The position numbers and the translations under genes were made by a program. From NCBI GenBank assembly GCA_030710605.1, contig CP092879.1:19378702-19442701 (forward strand): a DNA stretch of 64,000 nt, read 5' to 3'. This DNA is from Cordylochernes scorpioides (Eukaryota; Arthropoda; Arachnida; Pseudoscorpiones; Chernetidae). The notes beneath the pieces are model-generated. The model was given only the letters and a program-made list of their open reading frames with translations, did no database searches and had not been told where the DNA came from. Of the stretch, positions 1 to 11,933 are shown piece after piece. The number at the start of each line of letters is the position of its first letter. Position 1 is the stretch's first letter.

Positions 1-470
1 ATGTATCACACTGCTGATAACAGGGTTGCCTAAAGTGACCGCTATAGACAGGGTGGTCTGTATAGACAGGTGAATGTAACACACTGATGATAACAGGGTT
101 GCCTAAGGTGACCGCTACAGACAGGGTGGACTGTATAGACAGGTGGATGTATCACACAGCTGATAACAGGGTTGTCTAGAGTGGCCGCTATAGACAGGTG
201 TATGTATCACACAGCTGATAACAGGGTTATCTAGAATGGCCGCTATATACAGGGTGGTCTGTAAAGACAGGTGGATGTATCACACAGCTGATAACAGGGT
301 TGTCTAGAGTGGTCGCTATAGGCAGGGTGGTCAGTGGTCGCTATAGACAGGGTGGTCTGTATAGACAGGTGGATGTAACACACTGCTGATAACAGGGTTG
401 TCTAGAATGGCCGCTATAGACAGGTGTATGTATCACACAGCTGATAACAGGGTTGTCTAGAGGGGGGCAG
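1..470. repeat. 73-bp tandem array (55-bp short variant)
   Basis: Units start at about 1, 74, 147, 202 and 275, giving a 73-bp period. One 55-bp unit lacks an 18-bp block. Each unit contains CTATAGACAGG, often doubled around GGTGGTCTG, plus GATAACAGGGTTG. The array probably continues left of the window. CTATAGACAGG also forms the terminus of the MITE at 39387-39547, so the array may have grown from such an element. Confidence 0.85.
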
Positions 471-799
471 GGAGGACACGTGTTCGCCGGCAGCCAATGG
501 GCGCGCATTCTATCCGTGAGCTTCAGACATAATAAGGCAATTATATATATATAGATATATATATATATGAAAAAAACAATAGAAAATAAAAAAATAAGTG
601 GGTCAGGTGTTGATATTAAAAATAAAGAAAGCATATCTTGACCAGGATATAGTTGCGGGAGGATGATATTCATGGTACCAAAAGTGGTCCCTTTCCTTTT
701 AGAAATACACTAAATCAATAGATTTTGTTTATCGTCTCAGTATCAAATGTAATGGGGGCGATAAAGAATGAACCACACACACAACACCAGTATTGGAAA

Positions 800-1431
800 T
801 CTATATATATATAAAATTGAATGTCTGTCTGTCTGTCTGTACTCTATAGATTCAAAAACCATACATCCAATCGCCGTGAAATTTTGGGATATTATTAGGT
901 ATATCACCGGGAAGGTTTTTGAAAAATAATTTCATGAATATCTTGAATATCCTTAGAGTTATTTGCAGATTTGTAGATTTAACTCGCAAGCAGCGCCCCC
1001 ATTGTGACGATGATAACAAGTTTTCTTATCACTAAGTTTGTTATCTTAAATATTATTTATCAAAAGTAAGATTATCTCAGGATGACACGGCAATTTATTT
1101 GAGACAAGAATAATGATACAATTCCAAGGCGAAGATACTATTCCTTTAACTTCCAATTACCGAGGGAACCAATTAATATTGATTTTATTCAACTTATCGA
1201 GTATTTTTCAAAGGACCGGGAAAAATGTTCACTAGATAAAACTATGATTTTCTAATGTAGAAAATTAGGAAAGACAAAATTCAGGATGACACGGCACACA
1301 GGGACCGGGAAAAAATGTTCACTTTATCGAGAGATTCATTTAAAAGTTTTTAGAGAATTGTTTTAATAAATGTTCGCTAGACAAACCTTTACTCGGGTAA
1401 AACCTCGGGCGAAGCCGGGTACGTCCGCTAG
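800..1431 (+). mobile_element. Non-autonomous Helitron
   Basis: The element starts TCTATATATATATAAAATTG, followed by a GTCTGTCTGTC run, and ends with the hairpin CTCGGGCGAAGCCGGGT, about ten bases, then CTAG. It lies between an A (799) and a T (1432). These are the known hallmarks of Helitrons: 5' TC, 3' hairpin plus CTRR, A^T target and no target duplication. Its 632 bp hold no Rep/helicase ORF, so it would need enzymes supplied in trans. The 5' block ending CGCCGTGAAATTTTGGG is typical of invertebrate Helitrons of this type. Confidence 0.85.
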
Positions 1432-2110
1432 TTTCAGATAAAAAGAGCTAACCTCTATTATGAATATTTTCCAAGAGTTTTTTTTAAAGAATGCCTTCCT
1501 CGGGAGGTGTTGGCTGCAGCAGCCGAACAAAACAACCACATATTTTGGTTGGTCTACCAAACACCAAACGGTAGAGGAAGTCTCAAGGAAGGTGTTACGA
1601 AACCATCATATCCTGATCTACGGCAGTGGCGATTGTAGCGGCGAATGTAGTCGGTGTTTTTAAAAGAACCCTCTCAAAAGGCAACTACAGACAGCTTATG
1701 TCAATTCAAGTGATTTTAATAAGCGCTATAATCAATCGTTTGTTTGTTCAGAGTCTATATAATTTCTTCAAATATCTCTCTCTATATTAATAAAAGTAGT
1801 TTCAATCTATCTTTCTGTGAAGTTAGAGGAAAATCACTTCTGTTATTGAATACTCTTTATTGTACTTTCTCTCTAAAAACGGTGTATAGACTTTAGAGTT
1901 GTGTAGGTATTTTCCTCTCTTTGTTGAGTATCTCCTGTGTTTTTTCGCCCCTCTCCCATAAGTTACGGAAATATGTATATAAAAAAGGATAGAAGGAGAG
2001 AAAATACCTATTATAACCTATGTATTTAATATTATATCAAAATAATTATAGTTCTATATGTTCATAGTTATGATATAGCTTTGTTAATCCGAGTTTATTT
2101 CACCCTTTTT
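1432..2110. other. No gene; AT-rich, old LINE 3' debris
   Basis: No coding signal is visible. The stretch at 1940-2070 shares blocks such as CCCTCTCCCATAA and CTATATGTTCATA with 38935-39025, so both look like remnants of one retroelement 3' end. Confidence 0.4.
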
Positions 2111-2114
2111 TTTT

Positions 2115-2185
2115 GTATTTCACAGAAGATTCTGTATATAAGATTGAAAGGTCTTAATAAAGGTATTGGTTGATTGCTTGCTTGA
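2115..2185 (+). mobile_element. LINE 3' terminus (stem-loop type)
   Basis: AAGATTGAAAGGTCTT forms a small stem-loop directly followed by AATAAAGG and a TTGATTGCTTGC-type simple tail. This is the layout seen at many other retroelement ends in the window. Only the end is preserved. Confidence 0.5.
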
Positions 2186-2770
2186 TAAAATAACCCTCTC
2201 TAGAATCATAAATAACCGGGATGTACTGGGGGAAATAGGTTCAGAAAAAGATAGTTTTTCATGAATCTGCACGCTCTTCAATATAGAATATCCATAGAAG
2301 TTTTTACACAAACCGTGTTTGGTAATTTCTGTGCGTGTGATGCATCTATAATGGGAGTTTAAGAAGAGTTAGGCAACGCGTGTCATTGAAAATCAGCATA
2401 GTGAACTGTACAGTAGAAAAAAATTGCCTTTAGTATTAATTTGAAAAAAGAAAAAAAAAACTAGACAAACCAATTTTATGTTTTCCTGCATATAAATTTT
2501 ACTATTAATATTAAAAATGATTAGCTTTTACTCTCTCTCTCTCTTTCATTTGCAGAGACTCCGTAGTAAACCCATGCATTAAAATAACAATTTGAAATTT
2601 CCTATGATATTGCCACTTAGAAAAATGAAGGAAGAGAAACGTAAAAATGACAAGGCAATTTATTTAGGACTAAAAAAAATTCCATCTCATTTACATGTAA
2701 GAACAAAAAGGCATTGATAGAATAATTAAATATGTAGAATAATAATTTGTTGTGATTAATTTTAAAGTAC

Positions 2771-4943
2771 TCCTATCTCCTTCCATGCTACAGGAAGCAT
2801 CAAGAGAGACATAGCTCCTTCCACACTCCAGGAATCATCAAAAGTGACATAGCTCCTTCCACGCTCCAGGAACCACCAAGAGAGACATAGCTCCTTCCAC
2901 GCTCCAGGGATCATCAAGAGAGACATAGCTCCTTCCACGCTCCAGGAATCATCAAAAGTGACATAGCTCCTTCCACGCTCCAGGAACCACCAAGAGAGAC
3001 ATAGCTCCTTCCACGCTCCAGGAATCATCAAGAGAGACATAGCTCCTTCCACACTCCAGGAATCATCAAAAGTGACATAGCTCCTTCCACGCTCCAGGAA
3101 CCACCAAGAGAGACATAGCTCTTTCCACGCTCCAGGAATCATCAAGAGAGACATAGCTCCTTCCACGTTCCAGGAACCACCAAGAGAGACATAGCTCCTT
3201 CCACGCTCCAGGAACCATCAAAAGTGACATAGCTCCTTCCACGCTCCAGGAACCACCAAGAGAGACATAGTTCCTTCCACGCTCCAGGAATCATCAAGAG
3301 AGACATAGTTCCTTCCACGCTCCAGGAATCATCAATAGAGACATAGCTCCTTCCACGCTCCAGGAATCATCAAAAGTGACATAGCTCCTTCCACGCTCCA
3401 GGAACCACCAAGAGAGACATATTTCCTTCCACGCTCCAGGAATCATCAATAGAGACATAGCTCCTTCCACGCTCCAGGAATCATCAAGAGAGACATAGTT
3501 CCTTCCACGCTCCAGGAATCATCAAGAGAGACATAGCTCCTTCCACGCTCCAGGAATCATCAAAAGTGACATAGCTCCTTCCACTCTCCAGGAATCATTA
3601 AGAGAGACATAGTTCCTTCCACGCTCCAGGGATCATCAAGAGAGACATGGTTCCTTCCACGCTCTGGGAATCACCAAGAGAGGTTTATCTCCTTCCACGC
3701 TTCAGGAATCATCAAAAGTGACATAGCTCCTTCTACGCTCCAGGAACCATCAAGAGAGACATAGCTCCTTTCACGCTCCAGGAATCATCAAGAGAGGTTT
3801 ATCTCCTTCCACGCTCCAGGAATCATCAAGAGAGACATAGCTCCTTCCACGCTCTGGGAATCACCAAGAGAGGCTTAGCTCCTTCCACGCTCCAGGAATC
3901 ATCAAGAGAGACATAGCTCCTTTCACGCTCCAGGAACCATCAAGAGAGACATAGTTCCTTCCACGCTCCAGGAATAATCAAGAGAGCCATAGCTCCTTCC
4001 ACGCTCCAGGAACCATCAAGAGAGACATAGCTCCTTTCACGCTCCAGGAACCATCAAGAGAGACATAGCTCCTTTCACGCTCCAGGAACCATCAAGAGAG
4101 ACATAGCTCCTTTCACGCTCCAGGAATCATCAAGAGAGACATAGCTCCTTCCACGCTCCAGGAATCATCAAGAGAGACATAGCTCCTTCCACGCTCCAGG
4201 AATCATCAAGAGAGACATAGCTCCTTCCACGCTCCAGGAATCATCAAGAGAGACATAGCTCCTTTCACGCTCCAGGAATCATCAAGAGAGACATAGCTCC
4301 TTTCACGCTCCAGGAACCATCAAGAGAGACATAGTTCCTTCCACGCTCCAGGAAAAATCAAGAGAGCCATAGCTCCTTCCACGCTCCAGGAACCATCAAG
4401 AGAGACATAGCTCCTTTCACGCTCCAGGAACCATCAAGAGAGACATAGCTCCTTTCACGCTCCAGGAACCATCAAGAGAGACATAGCTCCTTTCACGCTC
4501 CAGGAATCATCAAGAGAGACATAGCTCCTTTCACGCTCCAGGAATCATCAAGAGAGACATAGCTCCTTTCACGCTCCAGGAACCATCAAGAGAGACATAG
4601 CTCCTTTCACGCTCCAGGAACCATCAAGAGAGACATAGTTCCTTCCACGCTCCAGGAATCATCAAGAGAGACATAGTTCCTTCCACGCTCCAGGAACCAT
4701 CAAGAGAGACATAGCTCCTTTCACGCTTCAGGAATCATCAAGAGAGACATAGCTCCTTTCACGCTTCAGGAATCATCAAGAGAGACATAGCTCCTTTCAC
4801 GCTCCAGGAACCATCAAGAGAGACATAGCTCCTTTCACGCTTCAGGAATCATCAAGAGAGACATAGCTCCTTCCACGCTCCAGAAATAATCAAGAGAGAC
4901 ATAGCTCCTTCCACGCTCCAGAAATAATCAAGAGAGACATAGC
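2771..4943. repeat. 38-bp minisatellite, about 57 copies
   Basis: The unit reads ACATAGCTCCTTCCACGCTC, CAGGAATCATCAAGAGAG (38 bp, measured for example 2809 to 2847). Variants are CAAAAGTG for CAAGAGAG, CCACC for TCATC, TTTCACG for TTCCACG and CTCTGGG for CTCCAGG. In the left third they recur every three units (114 bp), which is a higher-order repeat. The right third is dominated by the TTTCACG variant. The open frame at 2762-3166 on the minus strand is a by-product of the repeat; I see no reason to call it a gene. Confidence 0.95.
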
Positions 4944-5690
4944 GTCTTCCTTATTAGAGCTGTGACTCACCGCTTCAAATTTTGTTGCTACTAACGCGGA
5001 TCTGGCTATATTTCGGTTAAATTTTCTCTTTGCGTTTTAAAAATGGTCTCTAGTGACTTTACATTCTTTTTATTGTGGCGTGAAGGGCGACTTTATTGTC
5101 AGAGCATCTATAGAGACATCTTCTTGAAGGGAAGTCTTGACTTGGCAGAACGGTGGAATCCTGGAATTAGCCGCGGTAAATGTAGTTCACAGCACCTCGA
5201 GGTCTGATTGACAATCTTCAGTTTGTCTCCCCTATCCCACCTAGCACTCCCATCAAAATGTCATGTAGAAAAATTTGGGCAGACAAGCTTGACGATGACA
5301 ATTTTTTTTTTATCGAAACAATTATCAATTTTCACCCTTTCATACGTCATCCAATCATATATAGACCATTACTCTTCATATATTCAACCTTTTCATACGT
5401 CATCCAAAAAGTTAGAAATAGTACATATTTCTCTTTGAAATTAATATTGATTTTTCACAAAAAAGAAACTTATGCGGTGAAACTTTAAGTGTTGCTTTAA
5501 TTATCAATTTATTAACTCTACTCCAATAACATATAGGAGATTTATTATATATATAAAACTCTAAAACCTATAAAGTGGTATAATTGTTATATTAATTGTA
5601 TATATCTTTAATATACATAGTATAAATAGCAATATTTTGTTTAAAGTTATATATCTACTATTTTGCTTTATGTTAACATTGACCTTAAAT
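4944..5690. other. No recognisable feature
   Basis: AT-rich unique-looking sequence. A short direct repeat of TTTCATACGTCATCCAA occurs at about 5338 and 5391. Small overlapping frames here lack any protein-like character. Confidence 0.4.
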
Positions 5691-5697
5691 GTATATA

Positions 5698-7203
5698 CAC
5701 TGGTCCGCAAAATTAAAGGAACAACACATGTTTAGGAAAAAGAAAAGTTATATTAAGGGATATATATCAAGTTTTGGTACATTCAGAAGCTTCCATGAAT
5801 TAAGAGAGTATGTAAAACAGAAAAACAAATAAAGTTGTTCCCAATATGCAAAATACCACCGTCTACGTTGACTCCGCCTCCAGCACGTGCCTGAGTCTTT
5901 CTCAAAGGGTCCTAATTTTACGCTCCACTAGATTTTTATTGAAAATTTTTGTTTTTTAAAGTTTTCATGGCTTATAGGCAACATTTATCACAAGAAAAAA
6001 AAAATGGCAAGCTATTGGAAGGATGGAAGCAGGCCAATCACAGGCAGAAGTAGCAAGATGGCTTGGAGTGACAAGAAACGTTGTCTCAAGGCTTTGGAAA
6101 AAATTTCAACGACAGCTAATGTTGCCAGAACACAAGGACGGCCAAGGGTCACAACGTTAAATCAAGACCGTTATTTGAGTCTCCTTGTGCGTCGCAATAG
6201 AAGAATGACAGCATCGCAACTACGAAGTGACTCAATTCAGCTACAGAAGTCTTAGTATCAATTGATACAATACGCAGAAGGCTTCACAAGAAGGGCCTCT
6301 ATGCTCGACGACCCATAATTTGTGTGCCATTGACACCACCTCAAAAGAGAGCAAGATAACTTTGGTGCAGACAACATGTCGCCTGGAATCCAGATGAATG
6401 GAGGCGTGTAATGTTCACTGATGAGTCCAGATTCTCTCTAAACAGCGATTCTCGTCGTATCTTTGTCTGGAGAGAGGTAGGAACCAGAAATAATCCCCGG
6501 AATATGGTTGAAAGGGATCCCTACAGAAGCCAAGGTTTTATGGTCTGGACTGGAATCTTCTTGGGCGGTCGCACAGCACTCCATATTTTCGGCAAGGAAC
6601 CCTGACTGGACAGAGGTATCGGGACGAGATCTTGGCAGCATATGTGATGCCTCAAGCATTGGAAATGGGAGAAAATTTTCTTCTAATGGATGATAATGCC
6701 CGTCCACATAGGGCTGGTGTGGTCGACACTTTTCTCCAAAACCATGCAATTGCTCGGATGAATTGGCCAGCTCGAACCCCAGATCTAAATCCCATTGAGC
6801 ATATATGGGACAACCTAGGAGGGCGGATCTCATCCCTCCAACCCCCTCTTAGAAATACTCATGAGCTAGAAACAGCCTTAACACAAGAGTGGGCGTTGAT
6901 TCCACAGGAGCTGATAAACTCCCTAATTCATAGTATGGGTCACCGATGTAGAGCCTGTCTATCAGTTAAAGGCGATCACACCCCATATTAACAACAATAG
7001 CCAAGATATATGCACTGACTGCAAGAAGATTATTGCTTGACCGGCTAACTTGCATAAAATACGTGTTAGAATTCTTTGATTTCGGGTATTCTAATCAATA
7101 ATGGAATAATAAATTTGTATATAAAATTTCATTGATAAATGTTCAATAAAATTTAAGATAAATGAAAAAAAAAATGTTGTTCCTTTAATTTTGCGGACCA
7201 GTG
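5698..7203 (+). mobile_element. Tc1-like DNA transposon, full length, inactive
   Basis: The terminal inverted repeats are CACTGGTCCGCAAAATTAAA at 5698 and its complement ending at 7203. A TA target duplication lies on both sides (5696-5697 and 7204-7205). The length of about 1.5 kb is normal for the family. The only gene is the broken transposase at 5967-6991. Both ends look intact, so the copy could in principle be mobilised in trans. Confidence 0.95.
5967..6991 (+). pseudogene. Tc1 DD34E transposase, frameshifted
   Basis: This was the cut-and-paste transposase of the surrounding element. The likely original ATG is at 5967. Reading then moves through at least three frames (around 6004-6255, 6411-6605 and 6632-6991), with in-frame stops at about 6038 and near 6357, so no full protein can be made. 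The N-terminal helix-turn-helix part is recognisable near 6040-6110. The catalytic aspartate is in MFTDESRF (6411-), the second in MDDNARPH (about 6680) and the glutamate in DLNPIEHIWD (about 6790). Thirty-four residues separate the second aspartate from the glutamate, which places it in the DD34E Tc1 group. The C-terminus ends normally at 6991. Certain as a family, and certain to be non-functional. Confidence 0.92.
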
Positions 7204-7205
7204 TA

Positions 7206-7424
7206 TATACATCTAGATTAGATTCGTGTAGTACTTCGATGGAGCACAAATCTAATTTACTTTAAATAAAATAAACACATCTAGGTAACTCAGGCTCCTC
7301 GAGTATATCTAAATATTAACAACAAATAAGAGAGACAACAATAGAAATATGGCGAGTAATAAAATATATAAATGTTATGAATATCATAAAGTTAGAGGCT
7401 GCCTTGCCGGAATTCATAGATCTT
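7206..7424. other. No recognisable feature
   Basis: AT-rich spacer between the Tc1 element and the foldback element; nothing supported. Confidence 0.3.
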
Positions 7425-7940
7425 AAAATTAAAGATACTTCGGCCAGTAAATCTTTTTATTATCTCGACGTTAAGAAAAAAATCTTTTGTCAGGAGCAAA
7501 TAAAAATTAAAGCATTTGGTAAGGCGTTAAAATTATTATAAAATCTTTTGTCCTTGTCAGGAGCAAATAAAAATTAAAGCATTTGGTAAGGCGTTAAAAT
7601 TATTATAAAATCTTTTGTCCTTGTCAGGAGCAAATAAAAATTAAAGCATTTGGTAAGGCGTTAAAATTATTATAAAATCTTTTGTCCTTGTCAGGAGCAA
7701 ATAAAAATTAAAGCATTTGGTAAGGCGTTAAAAATTATTATTAAATCAAATACAATAATTTTTTACGTCTTACCAAATGTTTTAATTTTTATTTGCTCCT
7801 GACAAGGACAAAAGATTTTATAATAATTTTAGCGCCTTACCAAATGCTTTAATTTTTATTTGCTCCTGACAAGGACAAAAGATTTTTGTTGAAACAACGA
7901 GATAATAAAAAGGTTAAATGGCCAAAGTATCTTTATTTTC
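7425..7940. mobile_element. Foldback element with 67-bp internal repeats
   Basis: The outer arms (AAAGATACTTCGGCCAGTAA at about 7431, and its near complement ending at about 7935) are inverted. Inside, a 67-bp unit (GTCAGGAGCAAATAAAAATT through CTTTTGTCCTT) starts at 7489, 7556, 7623 and 7690. It then reappears inverted about twice at 7760-7880. RNA or single-stranded DNA from it would form a long hairpin. There is no coding capacity. Confidence 0.8.
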
Positions 7941-8400
7941 AAGAAAGTAATGATTAATTAAATAATATTATGATGCAATATAATTTTGAATATTGGGTTG
8001 ATATAATTGGGAAATATGAATTGCATGAAGGGAAGGAGGGGAAGAAGAAATGTGGGAAGTCTGGCCATCGAGACGGCTGGAAGTGTTCGAAGAATTCCAG
8101 TTAACCAAAAGAAGAAGGAAGGCGCCACATTTAAAAAATACATATTTACAAAGTTCTATAGCAATATAGTTTAACCTCTAGATAATCTTTTTATCAATCA
8201 AGCGATAAAAAAATGGATCAATTTTCAACGAATTATCATCATGGCGTTTGTTATCTATCTGAGAAAGTTTGTTTCAAGTGATAAGTAAACAAAAGACAAT
8301 GTTTGTTGTGTAATTTGGTTAAATAGTCGCCCGCACAACAATGTCTGCAACAAGTTATCTCAATAGATTCTTGACGCCGTGAAGCGAGTCAACAAAAATC
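7941..8400. other. No recognisable feature
   Basis: AT-rich sequence without a credible ORF or repeat that I can place. Confidence 0.3.
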
Positions 8401-8414
8401 ACTTGCCGATGTCG

Positions 8415-8495
8415 TTCTATAAAACAACAACAAAAAGCTTTATTAAGACCTCGGAGAATCTGTATAAGACTAAAAGGTCTTAATAAGAGAGAGAT
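8415..8495. mobile_element. Back-to-back LINE 3' termini
   Basis: On the plus strand, AAGACTAAAAGGTCTTAATAAG (8465-8486) is a stem-loop plus near-AATAAA. On the minus strand, GAGGTCTTAATAAAGC with a TTGTTGTTG tail ends at about 8417. Two retroelement ends therefore meet or overlap here. Orientation of the pieces is uncertain. Confidence 0.45.
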
Positions 8496-8555
8496 AATAT
8501 GGTTAGTAGCCCGTAAAACCATTTTCTCTTTCTCTCTTTTATTAAGAACGTTTAG

Positions 8556-8640
8556 TCAACAACAACAACAAAACAACTTTATTAGGGCGTCTTGCCCTGT
8601 ACAGATTCGCCGTGGAATTACAGACAATATTCAACACAAG
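8556..8640 (-). mobile_element. LINE 3' terminus with (TTG)n tail
   Basis: Read on the minus strand: AGGGCAAGACGCCCT stem-loop, AATAAAG, then TTGTTTTGTTGTTGTTGTTG. It is a 5'-truncated retroposon end with a microsatellite tail. Confidence 0.6.
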
Positions 8641-8829
8641 AGAAAAGGGAGAGATAGAGTATTTACAATTAAGGTATGGTAAACAGGGTGACTTTTTTGA
8701 GAACGTTTAGTCTTATACAGATTATCCGAGTACAAATGTAGAGGGTACATGCAGTAATAATACCATTAATAAGCATTGTTGTCGTTATCATTTTAAAAGC
8801 TGATTACATTTAATGGTAATATGAAATTT

Positions 8830-8895
8830 ATATACAACAACAACAGTTTTATTAGGACATTTCCGTCCTGTAAGGACTCACCATACATCATTTTC
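8830..8895 (-). mobile_element. LINE 3' terminus with (TTG)n tail
   Basis: Read on the minus strand: AGGACGGAAATGTCCT stem-loop, AATAAAAC, then TGTTGTTGTTG. The architecture matches 8556-8640, but the stem sequence differs, so it is a different subfamily. Confidence 0.6.
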
Positions 8896-9234
8896 ATGGA
8901 GAAAATTAATATACAGGAAAACTTGTGACAATCAAACTAATAAATAGATTGGGTATATTGGAGGAAAAGAAAATTCTTATGCGTGTCTGCAAATCAAACA
9001 TCGCCCTATAGAATCTGTTATCCACTTTCTCTCCTGCGTTATGGTGACGTACTGAAAGCAAGGTGAGGCAGCCGTTGAAAGCGATCAAAAAATTGTTGAA
9101 TAAAATCACCTACAACTGGTATATGTATATTTCTGAAATGAATGGATTTATGCTTGTATTATACATAGTTTCTTCTTATTCCTACCTAACTTTGATACTT
9201 CTTCCTTTATTAGGTACCTACAAGAAAATCCTTT

Positions 9235-9660
9235 GTAAGACGGAGGGTGTGTCTAGACGAAAGATACCTCCTCCGTACCATCAAGACACAATGCCTGCAG
9301 GAATGGAAATCTAATGCTGCACATGACTGGTACAGAGCAGGAGGGACAAGCACCGCTTCTGTCCTCCCAAGAGAACAAGAGTCTTTGATTTCCAGACTTA
9401 AGTCTGGTCATCTACGGACAATGACTTTCCAGAATGGTTGCAAGGTTTCCACACTATATACTAAGTGCAATTCTCAACCTGCAACCCCAAAACACATTAT
9501 TGACTGTATTGACTCATCCATTGATGAGCTCTACTCATACCCGGCAGACCCCATTAAAAGTCTCAAGCTTTACAAGCTTGATACCCTAATATGATTGAGT
9601 GGAGATAAGAGAGAAGAGAGAAGAAGACGGAGGGTGTTTAAATAAAGTCTGTGAGGGTTA
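9235..9660 (+). pseudogene. LINE ORF2 C-terminal fragment
   Basis: The open frame ending at 9594 contains RLKSGHLRTMTFQNGCK, followed by a Cys-x2-Cys..His..Cys finger (TKCNSQPATPKHIIDCI). That pattern is the C-terminal tail of invertebrate non-LTR retrotransposon ORF2 proteins downstream of the reverse transcriptase. Nothing upstream preserves the RT. An AATAAAG lies 60 bp past the stop (about 9642), consistent with the element's 3' end. The piece is 5' truncated, as usual for LINE copies. The family call rests on motif resemblance only. Confidence 0.6.
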
Positions 9661-10318
9661 TTGACCAAGACGATGTGCTGATATCATCAGACACAAAGAT
9701 GCCGTCACCACCAATAAAAATAGAAAGGCTTTATTTAAACTCAATGAATCCTGAAGATTTCACATTTTAGCATTTCATTCTAATCAATCAGTAAATATGC
9801 AATTTGGTGTTTCGAAAAGCTTTACCTTAGTTTGTGAAAGGCAAATAATTTTCACTACATGAGGCGCGCTCTTTTAATTAAAATTTGAAGATACAGAAAA
9901 AAAAAAAACATCATTTTTTTTTCTTGTGCCATACACATCAATTTAAGAACGATAAATATACGTTTTTATTTTGACATAAATCTGATGCTATATGTTACGT
10001 GTGACCTATGTATTTTGTGTTTTGTTCTTGGATTTTAAGCTGGATTTTTTATAAAATCTACAAAAATTCAAAAGTTTTTCAATCACCATATTTCCATTTC
10101 CTTCAATGAAGGAACGCCCGAATAGTCAGAATGAACAATATAACATTTAAAGCGTTTTGGTAGATAAAACTGGTAAAAATTCTGAAAGGGGTCTCCACTG
10201 ATGATCCAAGCGCCTTTCCAATCTTCATTTCAATGTTCATTCAATGAATCATTGCCATTTATAAATATTTAGTTGATTACTCTACTAATGTTTCAAACTC
10301 CTTACACTGACTAAACCT
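9661..10318. other. No recognisable feature
   Basis: AT-rich; no supported gene or repeat. Confidence 0.3.
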
Positions 10319-10319
10319 A

Positions 10320-10531
10320 CACTCATGGACAAAACTTGAGGAAGTTGAACCTTTTAACATGTATATCGGGATTCAGGCAATAACTCTGAAATATATTTGA
10401 TACACAGTGACCTTTAATGAAAACACGAGATAACCAGGTGTAAACAAAATTACTTCTGTCTCCTAAAAAAAAAAATCATAAAACCGGCGACATCAAAGAC
10501 TTTCTATTTCCTCAAGCATTGTTTATGAGTG
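10320..10531. mobile_element. MITE, family CACTCATGGAC
   Basis: Inverted termini are CACTCATGGACAAAACTT and its near complement ending TATGAGTG. TA flanks both sides, so a Tc1/mariner enzyme probably moved it. Length is 212 bp, non-coding. Other copies: 12215-12451, 23688-23912, 24636-24831 and 25602-25755. Confidence 0.85.
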
Positions 10532-11250
10532 TATATTTTATAATTAAATTATTTATATCTTAGAAATAGTAAACAATGCCATAAATTTGATGTTAATAGA
10601 GTGGTTTAATTCTCGCTTGTAACATGATAGTTGGCGACTTCGGTAAGTTCCAGGGTTACGCACAGTTGTTCATTTGTTTAGTTATCCAGCCTATTTTACA
10701 TACATTTTGATTTTACTTTGGATTCATTCGAGATATTTGAAATCCATCTTTGTTTTATATTGCTGGGACTCTGGGATCTATCTTCTCTGGGACTGGGATC
10801 TATCTTCTCTGGTGATTCAACATAGAAACAAAAGTAAAACACTTGATGGTTCACTGGTTCACTAAGGTAAACAAGATAGACTCCACAGGACAGCCCGGCA
10901 AGTTAGCAATACTCTACTGAGCTAACTATTTGTAACTTTTCTCTGATGTTTCTTCAGGCTCTGTTTAATTCCGGCATGTGAGCCACATCTTCCAACAACG
11001 CTCTTCTTCAACAGCTAGATAGCATCCCTTTGTTTCAGGACGGAACCAAGTGTAAATAGATTTTTTTTCTGTTATCCACCCGTTTTCTTCTCTAAGCCAG
11101 CTTATGCAGACCATGTTCTTCGAATGTCAATAACGTGTCATTTATATATAATGAATGAAGACATTAAGACGCGAATGTTTCTTTTCACAAATAAATATTT
11201 GTTACGGAAGAGCATTATTGCTCGATGCAAATATTTAAATGTAATTCTAC
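10532..11250. other. No recognisable feature
   Basis: A direct repeat of GGGATCTATCTTCTCTGG occurs at about 10771 and 10795. Nothing else is supported. Confidence 0.3.
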
Positions 11251-11254
11251 TGTC

Positions 11255-11510
11255 TTAAAAGCTTATGTCAATAGTTTGCTTAAATACCATTTCTAAGATT
11301 CTACCTTTCAGTGTAGCATATAAAAGCAGAATGATCCAATACAGTATTAGAGCTCTAAAGAAGCGGTCTGGTAGATTAAATTGGCGAAACCTCTGGGAGG
11401 GTTCACCACTGATGAGCCAATCCCTTCCAATATATTTTTTTCATCCCAGTAAGGAGAGTAGAAGTTTGATTTATTTGTGAAAGAAACATTCGTGTCTTAA
11501 TGTTTTCATT
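11255..11510 (+). mobile_element. Hammerhead-like repeat copy
   Basis: A member of the abundant family described at 60297-60500. Core strands: GCGGTC at 11363-11368, GGCGAAAC near 11383-11390, CTGATGAGCCAA at 11409-11420. One mismatch lies in stem III (ACCTC for ACCGC), and stem I is weakened. Confidence 0.7.
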
Positions 11511-11617
11511 TGTTATATATAGTAGAGTGTGTTTCTTGAAATTACACACTTTTGAGATTAAATAAAATATTATTCCAATTATTTGATTATAAATTGAGGT
11601 AGGGGGTTAAGTAGGGG

Positions 11618-11760
11618 GAGTCGGTGGAAGGGTGGTCTAAACCATTGGTTTTCAACCGCTACGACCCGGGTTCGAATCCCACATTGGACACTTTTTACTG
11701 ATTTAAAAAAAAATGCTTCAATTCTTGATGTCTTCATTCGTTATAAATCTCTTATGTTTA
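11618..11760 (+). mobile_element. tRNA-derived SINE, truncated
   Basis: The tRNA-like head has a box A-like TGGTCTAAACC and a box B GGGTTCGAATCCC, followed by an A-rich linker and TGCTTCAATTCTTGATG. The body of the family (see 53163-53473) is missing. Confidence 0.65.
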
Positions 11761-11933
11761 AATCTCAGTATGTAACTGCATAACGAGATAATTGCTCAGG
11801 GATGATGCAGAAATGGTTCATTGAATACGTATATGGTGAATTGCTATTTTAAAATAAAATTACCCAAACAAACTTTTTTTAAAGTCAAAAATTACCTTTC
11901 TTTTTCAAATCCAATTAATAAATTGTTAAATGG

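Noticed and set aside
2762..3166. 134-codon minus-strand frame as a gene
   Set aside because: It follows from the 38-bp array and ends where the array variant changes phase.
2771..4943. CRISPR array
   Set aside because: Units are contiguous with no unique spacers, and the context is eukaryotic.
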